Source of the DNA: Anaerolineae bacterium
Lineage (GTDB): Bacteria > Chloroflexota > Anaerolineae > 4572-78 > J111
Length of the DNA stretch: 52,184 nt
NCBI GenBank assembly: GCA_020433805.1
Contig: JAGRBZ010000011.1
Coordinates: 1-52,184, forward strand
Direction of reading: 5' to 3'
The notes beneath the pieces were generated by a model, which worked only from the letters and a program-made list of their open reading frames with translations, searched no databases and was not told where the DNA came from. The translations under genes and the position numbers were made by a program. Shown in pieces: positions 32,759 to 41,902 of the stretch (position 1 is the stretch's first letter; each line of letters starts with the position of its first letter).

Positions 32759-34018
32759 ATGACAAATTCAACGCTTATTAGAGTGTGCTACGTGGTTCAT
32801 TACACCGGTGGTGGTTCTATGGAAAGCTTAGAGCGCATGGTGGCCGGTTTGGACCGAAATATCTTTGATCCGTGGGTTGTATTTCATCGAGTGAAAGACC
32901 AAAGTGTAGTTGATAGACTTGAAGCAATGCAAGTGCCGGTCACGAGCTTGAGTAAGCCTCAACCAAGAAGTTCTAACGCCGCGAGCATGAATGTATCGGG
33001 TTGGTTGGCCGAGTCGGATCGTAGGCAAAAACTGTTGGGCGTGTATAAATTAGCCAAGTCGACCAGGGAATTTGTATCGAGAGACACCAAATGGCTTAAT
33101 CCGCTTTATCAATTTTTTCGTCGTCAACCGTTTGATTTGGTTCATTTCAATAATGGCCTTCGTCACCATCGAGCCGATCTGTTTGTGACCCAATTATTAA
33201 AAATTCCGGCATTATGCCACGTAAGAAACTTTCAAACCTTATCCCCCTTAGAACGTGCTGCCGGAAAATCGGTAAACAAATTTCTCTACATGTCACGGGC
33301 TTTGGCAGAGTCATACGAAGTACAGCAGATAAGCCCTGACCGGGGGATTGTTGTACATGATCAGGTTACATTGCCGCCACCTATGTCTCAGGCTGATAAA
33401 GACGCCAAACGGATGGAATTTGGTATCGATAAAAACCATTTCATGCTTGTAAACGTAGGGCGTCTCGTATCTTGGAAAGGGCAAGATGTTTTTATTAAGG
33501 CCTTACATCGCCTTCGCAAAGCGATCCCAACACTGCGGGCTTTGATTGTGGGTAAACCGGATGATAACCCCATTAGCCATGCCTATGCTGAAGGTCTACG
33601 CCAGTTAGTTGAGCAGTATGGTTTGACGGAGAATGTGATATTTACCGGTTTCCGTACCGATATTTTTGAACTCATGGCGGCTAGCAATGTCGTTATCCAT
33701 AGTGCGACGACACCAGAACCGTTCGGTTTAGTTATCATCGAGGCGTTAGCTTCCGGAACACCGCTTATTGCGACAAAGGCAGGGGGCATTATCGATATAT
33801 TAACCCCGGAAACCGGTTTAATGGTTACGCCTGGCCATGATATTGAACTGGCTGACGCGCTTAAGCAACTTTATGATGCACCACACTTGCGGGCAAAACT
33901 AGCTAAGGCTGGTCGAACACACGTACAAAAGGAATTCGGAAAAGATGTTTTTATGCGTCGTATTTACGATGTCTATAACCGCGCATTAAATATAAAAACC
34001 CTAACCGCTGTTAACTAG
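32759..34018 (+). CDS. GT4 family glycosyltransferase
   Basis: A 419-residue GT-B enzyme. 'CYVVHYTGGGSMESLERM' begins the acceptor domain; the donor domain has 'LVNVGRLVSWKGQDVFIKAL', 'VIFTGFRTDIFELMAASN' and 'SATTPEPFGLVIIEALASGTP' with both Glu residues of E-x7-E. It should use an NDP-sugar with retention of configuration. Located between the Wzz-like and CapK-like genes, seven nt before the latter. Confidence 0.9.
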   Translation: MTNSTLIRVCYVVHYTGGGSMESLERMVAGLDRNIFDPWVVFHRVKDQSVVDRLEAMQVPVTSLSKPQPRSSNAASMNVSGWLAESDRRQKLLGVYKLAKSTREFVSRDTKWLNPLYQFFRRQPFDLVHFNNGLRHHRADLFVTQLLKIPALCHVRNFQTLSPLERAAGKSVNKFLYMSRALAESYEVQQISPDRGIVVHDQVTLPPPMSQADKDAKRMEFGIDKNHFMLVNVGRLVSWKGQDVFIKALHRLRKAIPTLRALIVGKPDDNPISHAYAEGLRQLVEQYGLTENVIFTGFRTDIFELMAASNVVIHSATTPEPFGLVIIEALASGTPLIATKAGGIIDILTPETGLMVTPGHDIELADALKQLYDAPHLRAKLAKAGRTHVQKEFGKDVFMRRIYDVYNRALNIKTLTAVN

Positions 34019-34025
34019 CGAATTT

Positions 34026-35405
34026 ATGAGGCTAAATGTGTACGGTAAACTCTACCGAAAATTTTGGCAGTTGCGTCCCGGAAGTACGGTGCAAAAGATT
34101 TATAGTGATGTAAGTACCATACAGCAGTTAGAGCGGATTTCACAAGCGCAATTAAATCAGTTCCAATTTGATGAAATGCGTCGCTTGCTTATCCACGCTT
34201 ATGAACACGTACCGTTTTACCGGACGCGAATGGTTGATGCCGGATTTGACCCCCACCAATTAAATTCTCTCAAAGAGATAAGCCAACTTCCCTTCTTAAC
34301 AAAAGATGATATTAGAAATAATTCTGAAAAGCTGGTGGCAAACGGATATGATATTAACCAGCTCACTAAAAATGCTACGGGAGGCTCAACCGGCAAACCC
34401 TTAAAGTTTTACCAAGATAACCAATACACCATTTTTAATCGCGCTAAGAAATTTAATCAACGGCGTTGGTACGGTTATGAAGTTGGCGACAAAATTGCAT
34501 ATTTGTGGGGAGCACGTCGCGATACAAAATCCAAGGGGTTTCGCCAGCAACTGCGGCAAACCTTGCGTCGGGAACATTGGGTTAATGCGTTTGATTTAAC
34601 GCCGCAACAAATGCGTGATTTTAAGCGTTTACTGGATGACTGGCAGCCAAAGCTGCTGGTAGCGTATCCATCCGCTTTGCAGGCATTTTCCCACTATTTA
34701 CTCCAAAATGGACTATCCGTAACATCACCGGGTGCCATTGAATGTTCGGCTGAAAAACTTCAACCTGCTCAACGGGCCTTATTTGAAGAACTGTTTACCT
34801 GCCCTATTTACGACTCTTATGGCTCACGAGAGTTTGGGGTAGTTGCTGCCCAATGTGAAGCGCAGCAGGGGTTACACGTAATGGCCAATGGATTTTATGT
34901 AGAAATTGTTAAAGATGGTCAACCGGCTCAACCAGGGGAAACCGGTGAAATTGTTATTACCTGTTTTGGTAATTATGCCATGCCTTTTGTGCGGTACGCT
35001 ACGGGAGATTTAGGGAGATTGTCTCTTGAACCGTGCACATGTGGCCGAAATTGGCCCTGTTTGTCTGAAGTGATCGGGCGGACTAACAGTGTTGTCACCA
35101 CTCCTGATGGTCGGGTGGTACACGGTGCCTTTTTCTCAAAATTCTTTTACAATCGCTCCGGAGTAATTCAATATCGTGTTCACCAGACAGCCCTTGATCA
35201 ACTGCATATTATGTTAAAATGCGATGATCAGTTTTCATCGCAGCAAGCTCTGGCATTACAACAAGAAATCAGTTCGGATTTGGGGCATCAGATAAATGTG
35301 GTGGTACAAATTGTACCCGACATTGCCCCCCTTCCTTCGGGAAAAATGGCTTATCTTATATCCGATGTCCCTGTCGATTTTACACAACGTGTGTCTACAC
35401 CATGA
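34026..35405 (+). CDS. CapK/PaaK-like adenylate-forming enzyme
   Basis: A 459-residue member of the adenylate-forming family resembling phenylacetate-CoA ligase and the capsule protein CapK. The ATP loop is 'NATGGSTGKPLKFYQD', followed by 'YDSYGSREFGVVAAQC', 'GEIVITCFGNYAMPFVRYATGDLG' in pieces, and a Cys-containing 'EPCTCGRNWPCLSEVIGRT'. CapK-like proteins occur in many surface-polysaccharide loci and are thought to activate an acyl or amino-acid substituent; the true substrate is unknown. Its stop overlaps the ATG of the Wzy-like gene by four bases (ATGA), so the two are translationally coupled. Confidence 0.85.
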   Translation: MRLNVYGKLYRKFWQLRPGSTVQKIYSDVSTIQQLERISQAQLNQFQFDEMRRLLIHAYEHVPFYRTRMVDAGFDPHQLNSLKEISQLPFLTKDDIRNNSEKLVANGYDINQLTKNATGGSTGKPLKFYQDNQYTIFNRAKKFNQRRWYGYEVGDKIAYLWGARRDTKSKGFRQQLRQTLRREHWVNAFDLTPQQMRDFKRLLDDWQPKLLVAYPSALQAFSHYLLQNGLSVTSPGAIECSAEKLQPAQRALFEELFTCPIYDSYGSREFGVVAAQCEAQQGLHVMANGFYVEIVKDGQPAQPGETGEIVITCFGNYAMPFVRYATGDLGRLSLEPCTCGRNWPCLSEVIGRTNSVVTTPDGRVVHGAFFSKFFYNRSGVIQYRVHQTALDQLHIMLKCDDQFSSQQALALQQEISSDLGHQINVVVQIVPDIAPLPSGKMAYLISDVPVDFTQRVSTP

Positions 35406-36856
35406 CTCAAAAAGTAGCCGCTAACCCAATACAAACCGTTTTTCGTAAGTTTCAGCAAATTCATATTCCTAAGCCCATATCCATCTTGGCAATGGTGATA
35501 TTTATTGTTGTATTGGGCGTTGGGTTGGGGGTAATTCTGGTTACACCGGCCGGCCCGTTATTTAGTTCAATTGTGGCTATTGCTTTTTACCTGGTGTTTG
35601 TGGCCAGCAACCCCATTGGGGGGGTGAGCTTATGGTTGGTGCTATATCCTTTTACCGAAACAACAGTAAATATTTCATTAGGTGAGGGCATTCCTGATTT
35701 ATCCCCTACCCGGTTTGTAGTGGCTTTTCTCACGGCCATTCTGCTTGGGCAGGCTGCTACCGGGCAACGTCGCTTTCCCAAGATCACCTGGCTTGATGTA
35801 GCGTGCTTTTTATTTGTAATAGGGGTGGGTATATCAGCAATAACCAGTTATGATCCTGTAGGGGCATTTCAATCCGTATTGGATCTATTCCTCATACCGG
35901 TTCTGGCCTATTATGCCGTTAAGAATTTGGTCCGCAATGAAAAAGAGCTGAACATAGTTTTTAACACGGTGCTGATCATCGCTTTTTATTCTTGTTTTTT
36001 CGTATTCAATGAATGGATTACCGGCACGGTGTTACTGTATGATGGTGACGCGGCCACAATTTATGCTGATAGCGGCATTCGTATTCTTAGAAGTTTGTGG
36101 GGCGGTCCGCATGTATTTGGCACAATTTTTGGGTTTGCCGTTCCCTTGACATTTTACAAACTGGCTAAGAGTGATAATGCATTTTCTAAAGTTTTTTATA
36201 CCTTATTGTTAATGCTGTTTTTAGCTGCCCTTGTTCTTACCTTCAAGCGGGCCGCTTGGGTTTCTACACTCGTTAGCTTTATCATCATTTTTCCATTTTT
36301 TCCGGCATTTCGAAAAATATTTGTTATCGGCTTAATTATTTTGGCCATTCCCTTAGCCGTTTTCTGGCAGCAGTTGAGTTCTGTCGAGGGCGTAGAGCAA
36401 CGCGTTACCGGTCGCGTTGATACGCTGAACGGACGCACTTACCGTTGGGAAGCAGCGATTGATCTTTGGAAAGAGAAGCCGATTACGGGTTGGGGATTTA
36501 AAAATTTTGACACCGTCTCTCAATACGGAGCCGTTGAAAATTTTTATCTGCATATATTAGTTTCCGGTGGCTTGCTAGCATTCATACCTTTCTTAGCCAT
36601 CACTATACTTACAATTTACGGGAGTCTTCAAATATATATTCGAGGACCGTCTCTTCCGAACGTTTTTGTAAACCGGGAACTGGTTGCCATATTTTGGGGG
36701 CTATTTGCTACCTGGTTGGTTAAAGCCATGACCGGTGCTCAAGCCGTTGCGATTATTAATATCCTGTTATTTGTCATCATTGGAGCTATGATCGGCTCTC
36801 AAGGTGAACAATTGTCTTTATACAAAAATAAATCGAGCCAAGCCCGTGAGCCATAA
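35402..36856 (+). CDS. Wzy-like O-antigen ligase/polymerase
   Basis: A 484-residue polytopic membrane protein with about 11-12 hydrophobic segments. The large outer loop and family signature are visible: 'GGPHVFGTIFGFAVPL', 'LTFKRAAWVSTLVSF' and 'GRTYRWEAAIDLWKEKPITGWGFKNF' (in pieces), followed by 'AVENFYLHILVSGGLL' with the conserved His. The O-antigen ligase (Wzy_C) family joins lipid-linked repeat units or attaches polymer. With the Wzz-like protein upstream, a polymerase role is favoured, although no Wzx flippase is present in the window. Confidence 0.87.
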   Translation: MTQKVAANPIQTVFRKFQQIHIPKPISILAMVIFIVVLGVGLGVILVTPAGPLFSSIVAIAFYLVFVASNPIGGVSLWLVLYPFTETTVNISLGEGIPDLSPTRFVVAFLTAILLGQAATGQRRFPKITWLDVACFLFVIGVGISAITSYDPVGAFQSVLDLFLIPVLAYYAVKNLVRNEKELNIVFNTVLIIAFYSCFFVFNEWITGTVLLYDGDAATIYADSGIRILRSLWGGPHVFGTIFGFAVPLTFYKLAKSDNAFSKVFYTLLLMLFLAALVLTFKRAAWVSTLVSFIIIFPFFPAFRKIFVIGLIILAIPLAVFWQQLSSVEGVEQRVTGRVDTLNGRTYRWEAAIDLWKEKPITGWGFKNFDTVSQYGAVENFYLHILVSGGLLAFIPFLAITILTIYGSLQIYIRGPSLPNVFVNRELVAIFWGLFATWLVKAMTGAQAVAIINILLFVIIGAMIGSQGEQLSLYKNKSSQAREP

Positions 36857-38066
36857 TAAGCTTTTGGACCCAACCGTAAATAAAAAGATTCGCGTTTTAA
36901 TGTTGGTGCGCCAATTTTATCCCTGGATTGGGGGTACGGAGCAACAGGCTCAAAAGCTAAGTATCGCTTTGGCGAACAAAGGTGTCGATATTCACGTTTC
37001 AACAGGATGGTGGTTCAAAGATACGCCACGGTTTGAGTTCATCGACAACTTGCCGATCAACCGAAACTTTACGGCGTGGGAGATGTTTGGGATCAGAGGG
37101 CTGCGCAAATTCGGTGGCTATCTGTACATGCTGACCTTGGCTAATTACTTATGGCGCAATCGAGACAACTATGACTTGATCCATATTCATGGCTTAAATT
37201 ACCATAGTATCGTCGGAATTGTCGTTGGGCATTGGCTTGGAAAAAAGACTCTCATGAAATTGGCCTGCGGTGGAGCGGGCAGTGATATCATAAAGATGAA
37301 AAGCAATAAATTTCTTTATGGTACAAAGCAAATGTTACCACTCGCACGAACATGCGATTGTGTCGTAGCCATTAATGAGGATATTGCTGCGGAGCTGGTT
37401 GATTACGATTTTGAATCGACCCGAATTTTTTGCCTACCCAACGGAGTTGTTGTTCCGGATAAACCGGCTAAGCGTAGCCATGAGAAGAGATGTCTTCGTA
37501 TAGTTTTTGTAGGGAGATTGCATCCGCAAAAAGGAATAGATGTTTTGATCGAAGCTTTGGGCCTGTTAAAACAGCACTATCCTGAATTGAAGTGGATGAT
37601 TGATATTTTGGGCAAAGGTAATTTACTGCCCGAACTGAAGGAACGGTGTGAGGTTTTAGGAATTGTTGATCAAGTAAAATTCCACGGAGCGGTTGTAAAC
37701 GTTAATGATTATCTGGAAAGAGCGGATATCTTTGTTTTACCATCGAGAGCTGAAGGTATATCAAATGCATTGTTAGAAGCAATGGCACTCGGACTTCCAT
37801 GCGTTGCTACCTGCGTGTCAGGTAATACAACCGTTGTTGAGCATAATAAAGATGCGTTGCTGGTTGAGCCGGAAAGCCCACTAGCGTTAAGCAAAGGGCT
37901 TGCCACTTTGATCGAAGACGAATCTTTGCGATTGAAATTGGGCCAGGCAGCCAGGCAAAAGATAGAGCAGTCTTACTCTATCGATGCCGTTGCCGAATCA
38001 TATCTTGAACTTTATGAAAAAATGCTTACGGCTTCAAATTTAGTCGTATATAACAATTCTATGTAA
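36846..38066 (+). CDS. GT4 family glycosyltransferase
   Basis: A GT-B enzyme of about 406 residues. 'RVLMLVRQFYPWIGGTEQQAQKL' (in pieces) is the acceptor-side start, and the donor site has 'FVGRLHPQKGIDVLIEAL' and 'LPSRAEGISNALLEAMALGLPCVA' with a full E-x7-E. The start is uncertain: GTG 36846 overlaps the Wzy-like gene by 11 nt, GTG 36804 lies upstream, and neither has a clear ribosome site. Its TAA stop (38064-38066) lies inside the left copy of the 5-bp target duplication of the adjacent MITE, so the element inserted exactly at the gene's end. Confidence 0.88.
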   Translation: MSHNKLLDPTVNKKIRVLMLVRQFYPWIGGTEQQAQKLSIALANKGVDIHVSTGWWFKDTPRFEFIDNLPINRNFTAWEMFGIRGLRKFGGYLYMLTLANYLWRNRDNYDLIHIHGLNYHSIVGIVVGHWLGKKTLMKLACGGAGSDIIKMKSNKFLYGTKQMLPLARTCDCVVAINEDIAAELVDYDFESTRIFCLPNGVVVPDKPAKRSHEKRCLRIVFVGRLHPQKGIDVLIEALGLLKQHYPELKWMIDILGKGNLLPELKERCEVLGIVDQVKFHGAVVNVNDYLERADIFVLPSRAEGISNALLEAMALGLPCVATCVSGNTTVVEHNKDALLVEPESPLALSKGLATLIEDESLRLKLGQAARQKIEQSYSIDAVAESYLELYEKMLTASNLVVYNNSM

Positions 38067-38213
38067 GTATGAGTTGCGCAGTTGGAAAAAATCAGACCCT
38101 AAAGGTTTCCAAAGTTATCTATCAAGCAAATTTTAACGCAATCGAGCTTGTATTTTGTCCTAAAGTCGACTTGTAAAACCTTTAGGGTCTCGAACTGCGT
38201 AACTCATAGTAAG
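38063..38213. mobile_element. MITE with inverted terminal repeats and 5-bp target duplication
   Basis: The left end (38068-38108) and right end (38175-38208) are inverted copies: TATGAGTTRCGCAGTT matches at 15 of 16 positions and GACCCTAAAGGTTT matches exactly, with a few extra bases in the left end. The core is about 65 bp and non-coding. GTAAG flanks the element on both sides (38063-38067 and 38209-38213), as expected for a target-site duplication. The left copy contains the stop codon of the upstream glycosyltransferase. No transposase is encoded, so it must be moved in trans. Confidence 0.82.
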
Positions 38214-38247
38214 TTTAGACTACTTCAATCTAAGGTGCATATATCAT

Positions 38248-39579
38248 ATGACTAATATAGGCACAAATTATTTGAGTAGTGGAATACAATTCTTAGATGC
38301 GTTAAATAACAAAAAATTGGTACTGATTAGTGTAGGCATTCTCTCTATTTCACAATCAGGTGTCATCTTTATTGAATTTGTGCGGCAAGATTTTCAACTA
38401 AGAATTTCGGGTTCCGGCAGCTACAGTAGAATTGCGGAAAACATTTTTAACAATGGAATTTATTCACTGGATGGTGTTACGCCAACGGCCTATCGCCCAC
38501 CTGTTTATCCCATATTTCTCGCTTCATTGAAGTTTATGTTTGGGCCGAATATTTCCTTTGCCGTGATTGTCGTTCAGTCGCTTCTCTTTATCGCTTGTGG
38601 AATATTATTGGTACTTATTAGTCTTAAATTGTTTAAGAAGAAAACAAGTGCTTTTATACCGGTAATAATATTTAGCCTCCACTATGCGTTTCTTCATGAA
38701 GCTATCGCCCAGCGGGAGACCGTATTATTTACAACCTTTGTACTGCTTTTTTTCTATGTAGCATGTAGACCTAAATCGATTGCTGTATACGTTGTGTTAA
38801 CTTGCATCGCTACATTAGCGTATCTAACACGACCAACAGGTATTCTACTTTTTCCGATCATTGTATTAGATATTATATATCAACAATACAGTGATAGAAG
38901 GTTTCTCTTAACTTTAACAATAGTAGTTGGTACGGGTATTTTTACTCTAGCGCCGTGGTATACCTATGTGTTTAAGAATTTCCACGCCGTTTCTTTTTTA
39001 CCCTCTAGTACAGCTGGAGTCAATCTTTATAAAGGAAATAATTCAGACTTTCAAACGATTTATCCCTATTTAGATGTCGATCTTTACGCACCCTATATCA
39101 CGAGTCAGCTTGTTGAAAATGACCTCGTTAATGATATAGTGGCTGCGGACAAATTTTTGAAGCGTGAGGCTTTAACTTTTATCTTACATAATCCATTACG
39201 TTTTATTGAAAATGGAATAATAAAATTCCTGGCTTTTTACTCGCCATTCCCTACGCCATTGGGGGATGGAAAAATTGTAGGCCCAAAAGGTAATGTTACA
39301 GTTGAAGACTTTAAATTTGAGCAATTTGGACCATCAGGTTTAGCACACGCAATTTTGTGGCTCATGGTGCTGGTTGGAAATATCTTGCTACTGATAAATA
39401 GTATGCCTATTTCCATGCTGCAATTGGCAAAGCATCAAGAAGTATCTCTCATATTAGTATTCATAATACTAGCGACAGTAATGTATACCATAACCTTTGG
39501 AGAAACACGGTTTCGATTACCTTTCGACCCTTTCTTCATCTTGTTTGCGGGACAAGGGTATGCTGCATCTATTATATAA
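38248..39579 (+). CDS. GT-C-like membrane glycosyltransferase, AT-rich
   Basis: A 443-residue polytopic membrane protein with about ten hydrophobic segments and a terminal 'FGETRFRLPFDPFF', a motif common near the end of ArnT/PMT-like proteins. The first outer loop reads 'GSGSYSRIAENIFNNGIY', with no obvious Asp-Glu pair, then 'YRPPVYPIFLASLK'. It probably uses a polyprenyl-phosphate sugar. The gene is visibly more AT-rich than its neighbours (many ATA, TTA and AAT codons) and follows a MITE, hinting at separate origin. An AAGGTG site lies about 11 nt ahead of the ATG. Confidence 0.78.
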   Translation: MTNIGTNYLSSGIQFLDALNNKKLVLISVGILSISQSGVIFIEFVRQDFQLRISGSGSYSRIAENIFNNGIYSLDGVTPTAYRPPVYPIFLASLKFMFGPNISFAVIVVQSLLFIACGILLVLISLKLFKKKTSAFIPVIIFSLHYAFLHEAIAQRETVLFTTFVLLFFYVACRPKSIAVYVVLTCIATLAYLTRPTGILLFPIIVLDIIYQQYSDRRFLLTLTIVVGTGIFTLAPWYTYVFKNFHAVSFLPSSTAGVNLYKGNNSDFQTIYPYLDVDLYAPYITSQLVENDLVNDIVAADKFLKREALTFILHNPLRFIENGIIKFLAFYSPFPTPLGDGKIVGPKGNVTVEDFKFEQFGPSGLAHAILWLMVLVGNILLLINSMPISMLQLAKHQEVSLILVFIILATVMYTITFGETRFRLPFDPFFILFAGQGYAASII

Positions 39580-39631
39580 CGTCCAATTAAATTGAAAGTT
39601 ACAAAATTTGATACACTCCTCTAAACGCTTT

Positions 39632-41902
39632 ATGAAGCGTAGCAAGCTGTTTCTAACAAAAGGACCAAATTATATGGCCACCTACGGCAGGTGGCGTATA
39701 CACCGTTTTGTTCGCCGCTGTAGTGAGCGCTTTACCCGCCCCCACTGGCCAATCGATCAGCTACCACAGCAATTGACTTCCGATTTTCGCCGCACGCTAC
39801 CCAATTCCTTAGATGAAATTTCTCCGGCTTTACAGCACTATTTTCAAAATAGGCCGTTGCAAAGCCACCTTCATCATGAACAAGTAGCGGAAGTCGTCAA
39901 GCGCATGCCTCCTGCTCTCATTAAGCAGACCTTGATTGCCGCGGAGGAGATAAAACAGAAACGCTTTATCTATCGGGGAGTGGAGGTCGCTTTTGACGGC
40001 GATATTAATTGGCAGCATCAGCCGGGCGGTAATATTGATTGGACCTGGGATCTCAATCGACATTACGGCCTGATTACACTGGCTCGTGCCTACGCCTATA
40101 CTCAGGACGAAACATACGCTGAAACATGCATTAATTTGCTGCAAAGCTGGATGGCAGCCAACCCGCCTCGGGTCAATAGCCCGGTTTGGCGACCGTTTGA
40201 AATTTCGACCCGGTTGAACGGCTGGTTGTGGATTTTCTTTCTGCTTATGCCCTCTAATTATTTTGGTTGTCACGGGCTGGTAGATATGCTGACCGGTATT
40301 GCTGTACAAGCCAAATTTTTAGAGCAAAATCTGGAATACCACATTGAGAACAATCATCTACTGCTTGAGGCCAAAACACTAGCGATGGTAGGTTTACTTT
40401 TGCCGGAGTTAGCTCAAGCCGCTAAGTGGCAAAAAGTCGGGCTTCAAGTAACGTGGCAGCAATTTGCTGCTCAGGTTCGGCCTGATGGTGTTCATGGTGA
40501 ACAATCATCGCAATACCACTTGTTAGTAGGCAGTGAAATGTGGGAGCTGCTGCGTGTATTAAACGACACCCACTGCCAAAAACCAGCGTGGGTTGATTGC
40601 TCTTTCCAAAAAATGATTAACTTTGCCAGAGCGATAGTGAAGCCGGATCAAACGATCCCTCTGTTTGGTGATGCATCGAGAACCGATAAGCATATCCGTT
40701 TCGACTTTCGTTGGGCCAAGTCAGGCATGCCGGGCGATCCTGATGAAGAAACCGTTTGGCTACTATCTCCAACGGAGGACGATTCAGCACCGTCTTATCG
40801 GGCCGAGTCGGCCGGATTTGCTGATGGCGGCTATTTTATCCTGCGCGATAGCGTGCCCAAAGAGCCTTATTTAGCCTTTGACTGTGGCCCCTTTGGTCAT
40901 ATACCGGTGCCAAGCCACGGCCATTCCGACACGTTAAGCTTTGAACTGTTTGCTCATGGCAAAACGCTGATTACCGATTGCGGTGCTTATCGCTATCATG
41001 CCCCTGGAAAATGGCGAAATTACTTTCGAGGCACGCGGGCACACAATACGGTTATGGTTGACGGGCAAGACCAATCGCTGTTGATTGGCAATCAACAGGT
41101 AGAAAACCCGGCCCAAGCTACGCTTGAACGTTGGCAAACCCACACCCATCTCGATTGGGTTGAAGGCAGCCATTCCGGCTACCGACGTTTACCTAATCCC
41201 ATTGTACATCGCCGTAAAATTTTGTTTGTAAAACCAGACTACTGGCTCATGATTGATAATTTAGAGGGTAACGGACACCATCAATTTGATTGGTTTTATC
41301 ATTTTGTGCCGGATGCCCACGTTAAAATTGATAAAGATAGTGGGGCCGTGGTTGGTCAAGTCGACCAAGTAGCCCTGCTAGTACAGCCATTTGAGCCAAA
41401 AGCGCTAGAGATGAAAGTTGTTTCCGGTCTGGAGCCGGAGATACAAGGTTGGGTAGCGCTTGAGTCCGGCCAAAAAGAACCGGCTCCCGTAGCGGTTGTA
41501 TCTTGTCAGAGTGCGGCTCCTCTTTGTCAAGGAACATTGCTGTTTCCTCACCACGGTCTGTCACCTGTAAAATTTGAGCTACTGAAATCGACGGCAACGT
41601 ACTTTGCCCTTAAGATTAGCTTTGACGATCAGGTAGACGTTGTACTCATTTCAAAAAATAGTCAGGTCGTCCAGCTTATTTATGATGATTGGCAAACGAC
41701 AGCCTCCCATTTTATTCTGCGTCAATCACCGTCTGGCCAATATCGACTTATTGCAACCGATGTAACGAACCTTCAAATAGCTAATCGCTTGATTTTCGAA
41801 CAATCTGAGCCTCAGGCTTTGCTAACGTTAGATTTTAACGATGTGGCTAGTCTTGCCCACTCGCAACCGGCCTTAGAAATTCAAACTCCTGAGAGGATGT
41901 AA
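39632..41902 (+). CDS. Heparinase II/III-like polysaccharide lyase
   Basis: About 756 residues with an N-terminal (alpha/alpha) toroid and a C-terminal beta-sandwich (heparinase II/III-like). Signature stretches are 'WRPFEISTRLNGW', 'YHIENNHLLLEAKTLA', 'GVHGEQSSQYHLLVGSEMW' and 'PSHGHSDTLSFELFAHGKTLITDCGAYRY' (in pieces). The family cleaves uronic-acid-containing glycans such as heparin, heparan sulfate and alginate by beta-elimination. No signal peptide is seen. Starts at TTG 39608, ATG 39632 and ATG 39674 are possible; 39674 has an AAAGGA site, while family alignment favours including earlier residues. Within biosynthetic loci such proteins may release or trim polymer. It overlaps the next gene by one base. 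Confidence 0.86.
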   Translation: MKRSKLFLTKGPNYMATYGRWRIHRFVRRCSERFTRPHWPIDQLPQQLTSDFRRTLPNSLDEISPALQHYFQNRPLQSHLHHEQVAEVVKRMPPALIKQTLIAAEEIKQKRFIYRGVEVAFDGDINWQHQPGGNIDWTWDLNRHYGLITLARAYAYTQDETYAETCINLLQSWMAANPPRVNSPVWRPFEISTRLNGWLWIFFLLMPSNYFGCHGLVDMLTGIAVQAKFLEQNLEYHIENNHLLLEAKTLAMVGLLLPELAQAAKWQKVGLQVTWQQFAAQVRPDGVHGEQSSQYHLLVGSEMWELLRVLNDTHCQKPAWVDCSFQKMINFARAIVKPDQTIPLFGDASRTDKHIRFDFRWAKSGMPGDPDEETVWLLSPTEDDSAPSYRAESAGFADGGYFILRDSVPKEPYLAFDCGPFGHIPVPSHGHSDTLSFELFAHGKTLITDCGAYRYHAPGKWRNYFRGTRAHNTVMVDGQDQSLLIGNQQVENPAQATLERWQTHTHLDWVEGSHSGYRRLPNPIVHRRKILFVKPDYWLMIDNLEGNGHHQFDWFYHFVPDAHVKIDKDSGAVVGQVDQVALLVQPFEPKALEMKVVSGLEPEIQGWVALESGQKEPAPVAVVSCQSAAPLCQGTLLFPHHGLSPVKFELLKSTATYFALKISFDDQVDVVLISKNSQVVQLIYDDWQTTASHFILRQSPSGQYRLIATDVTNLQIANRLIFEQSEPQALLTLDFNDVASLAHSQPALEIQTPERM

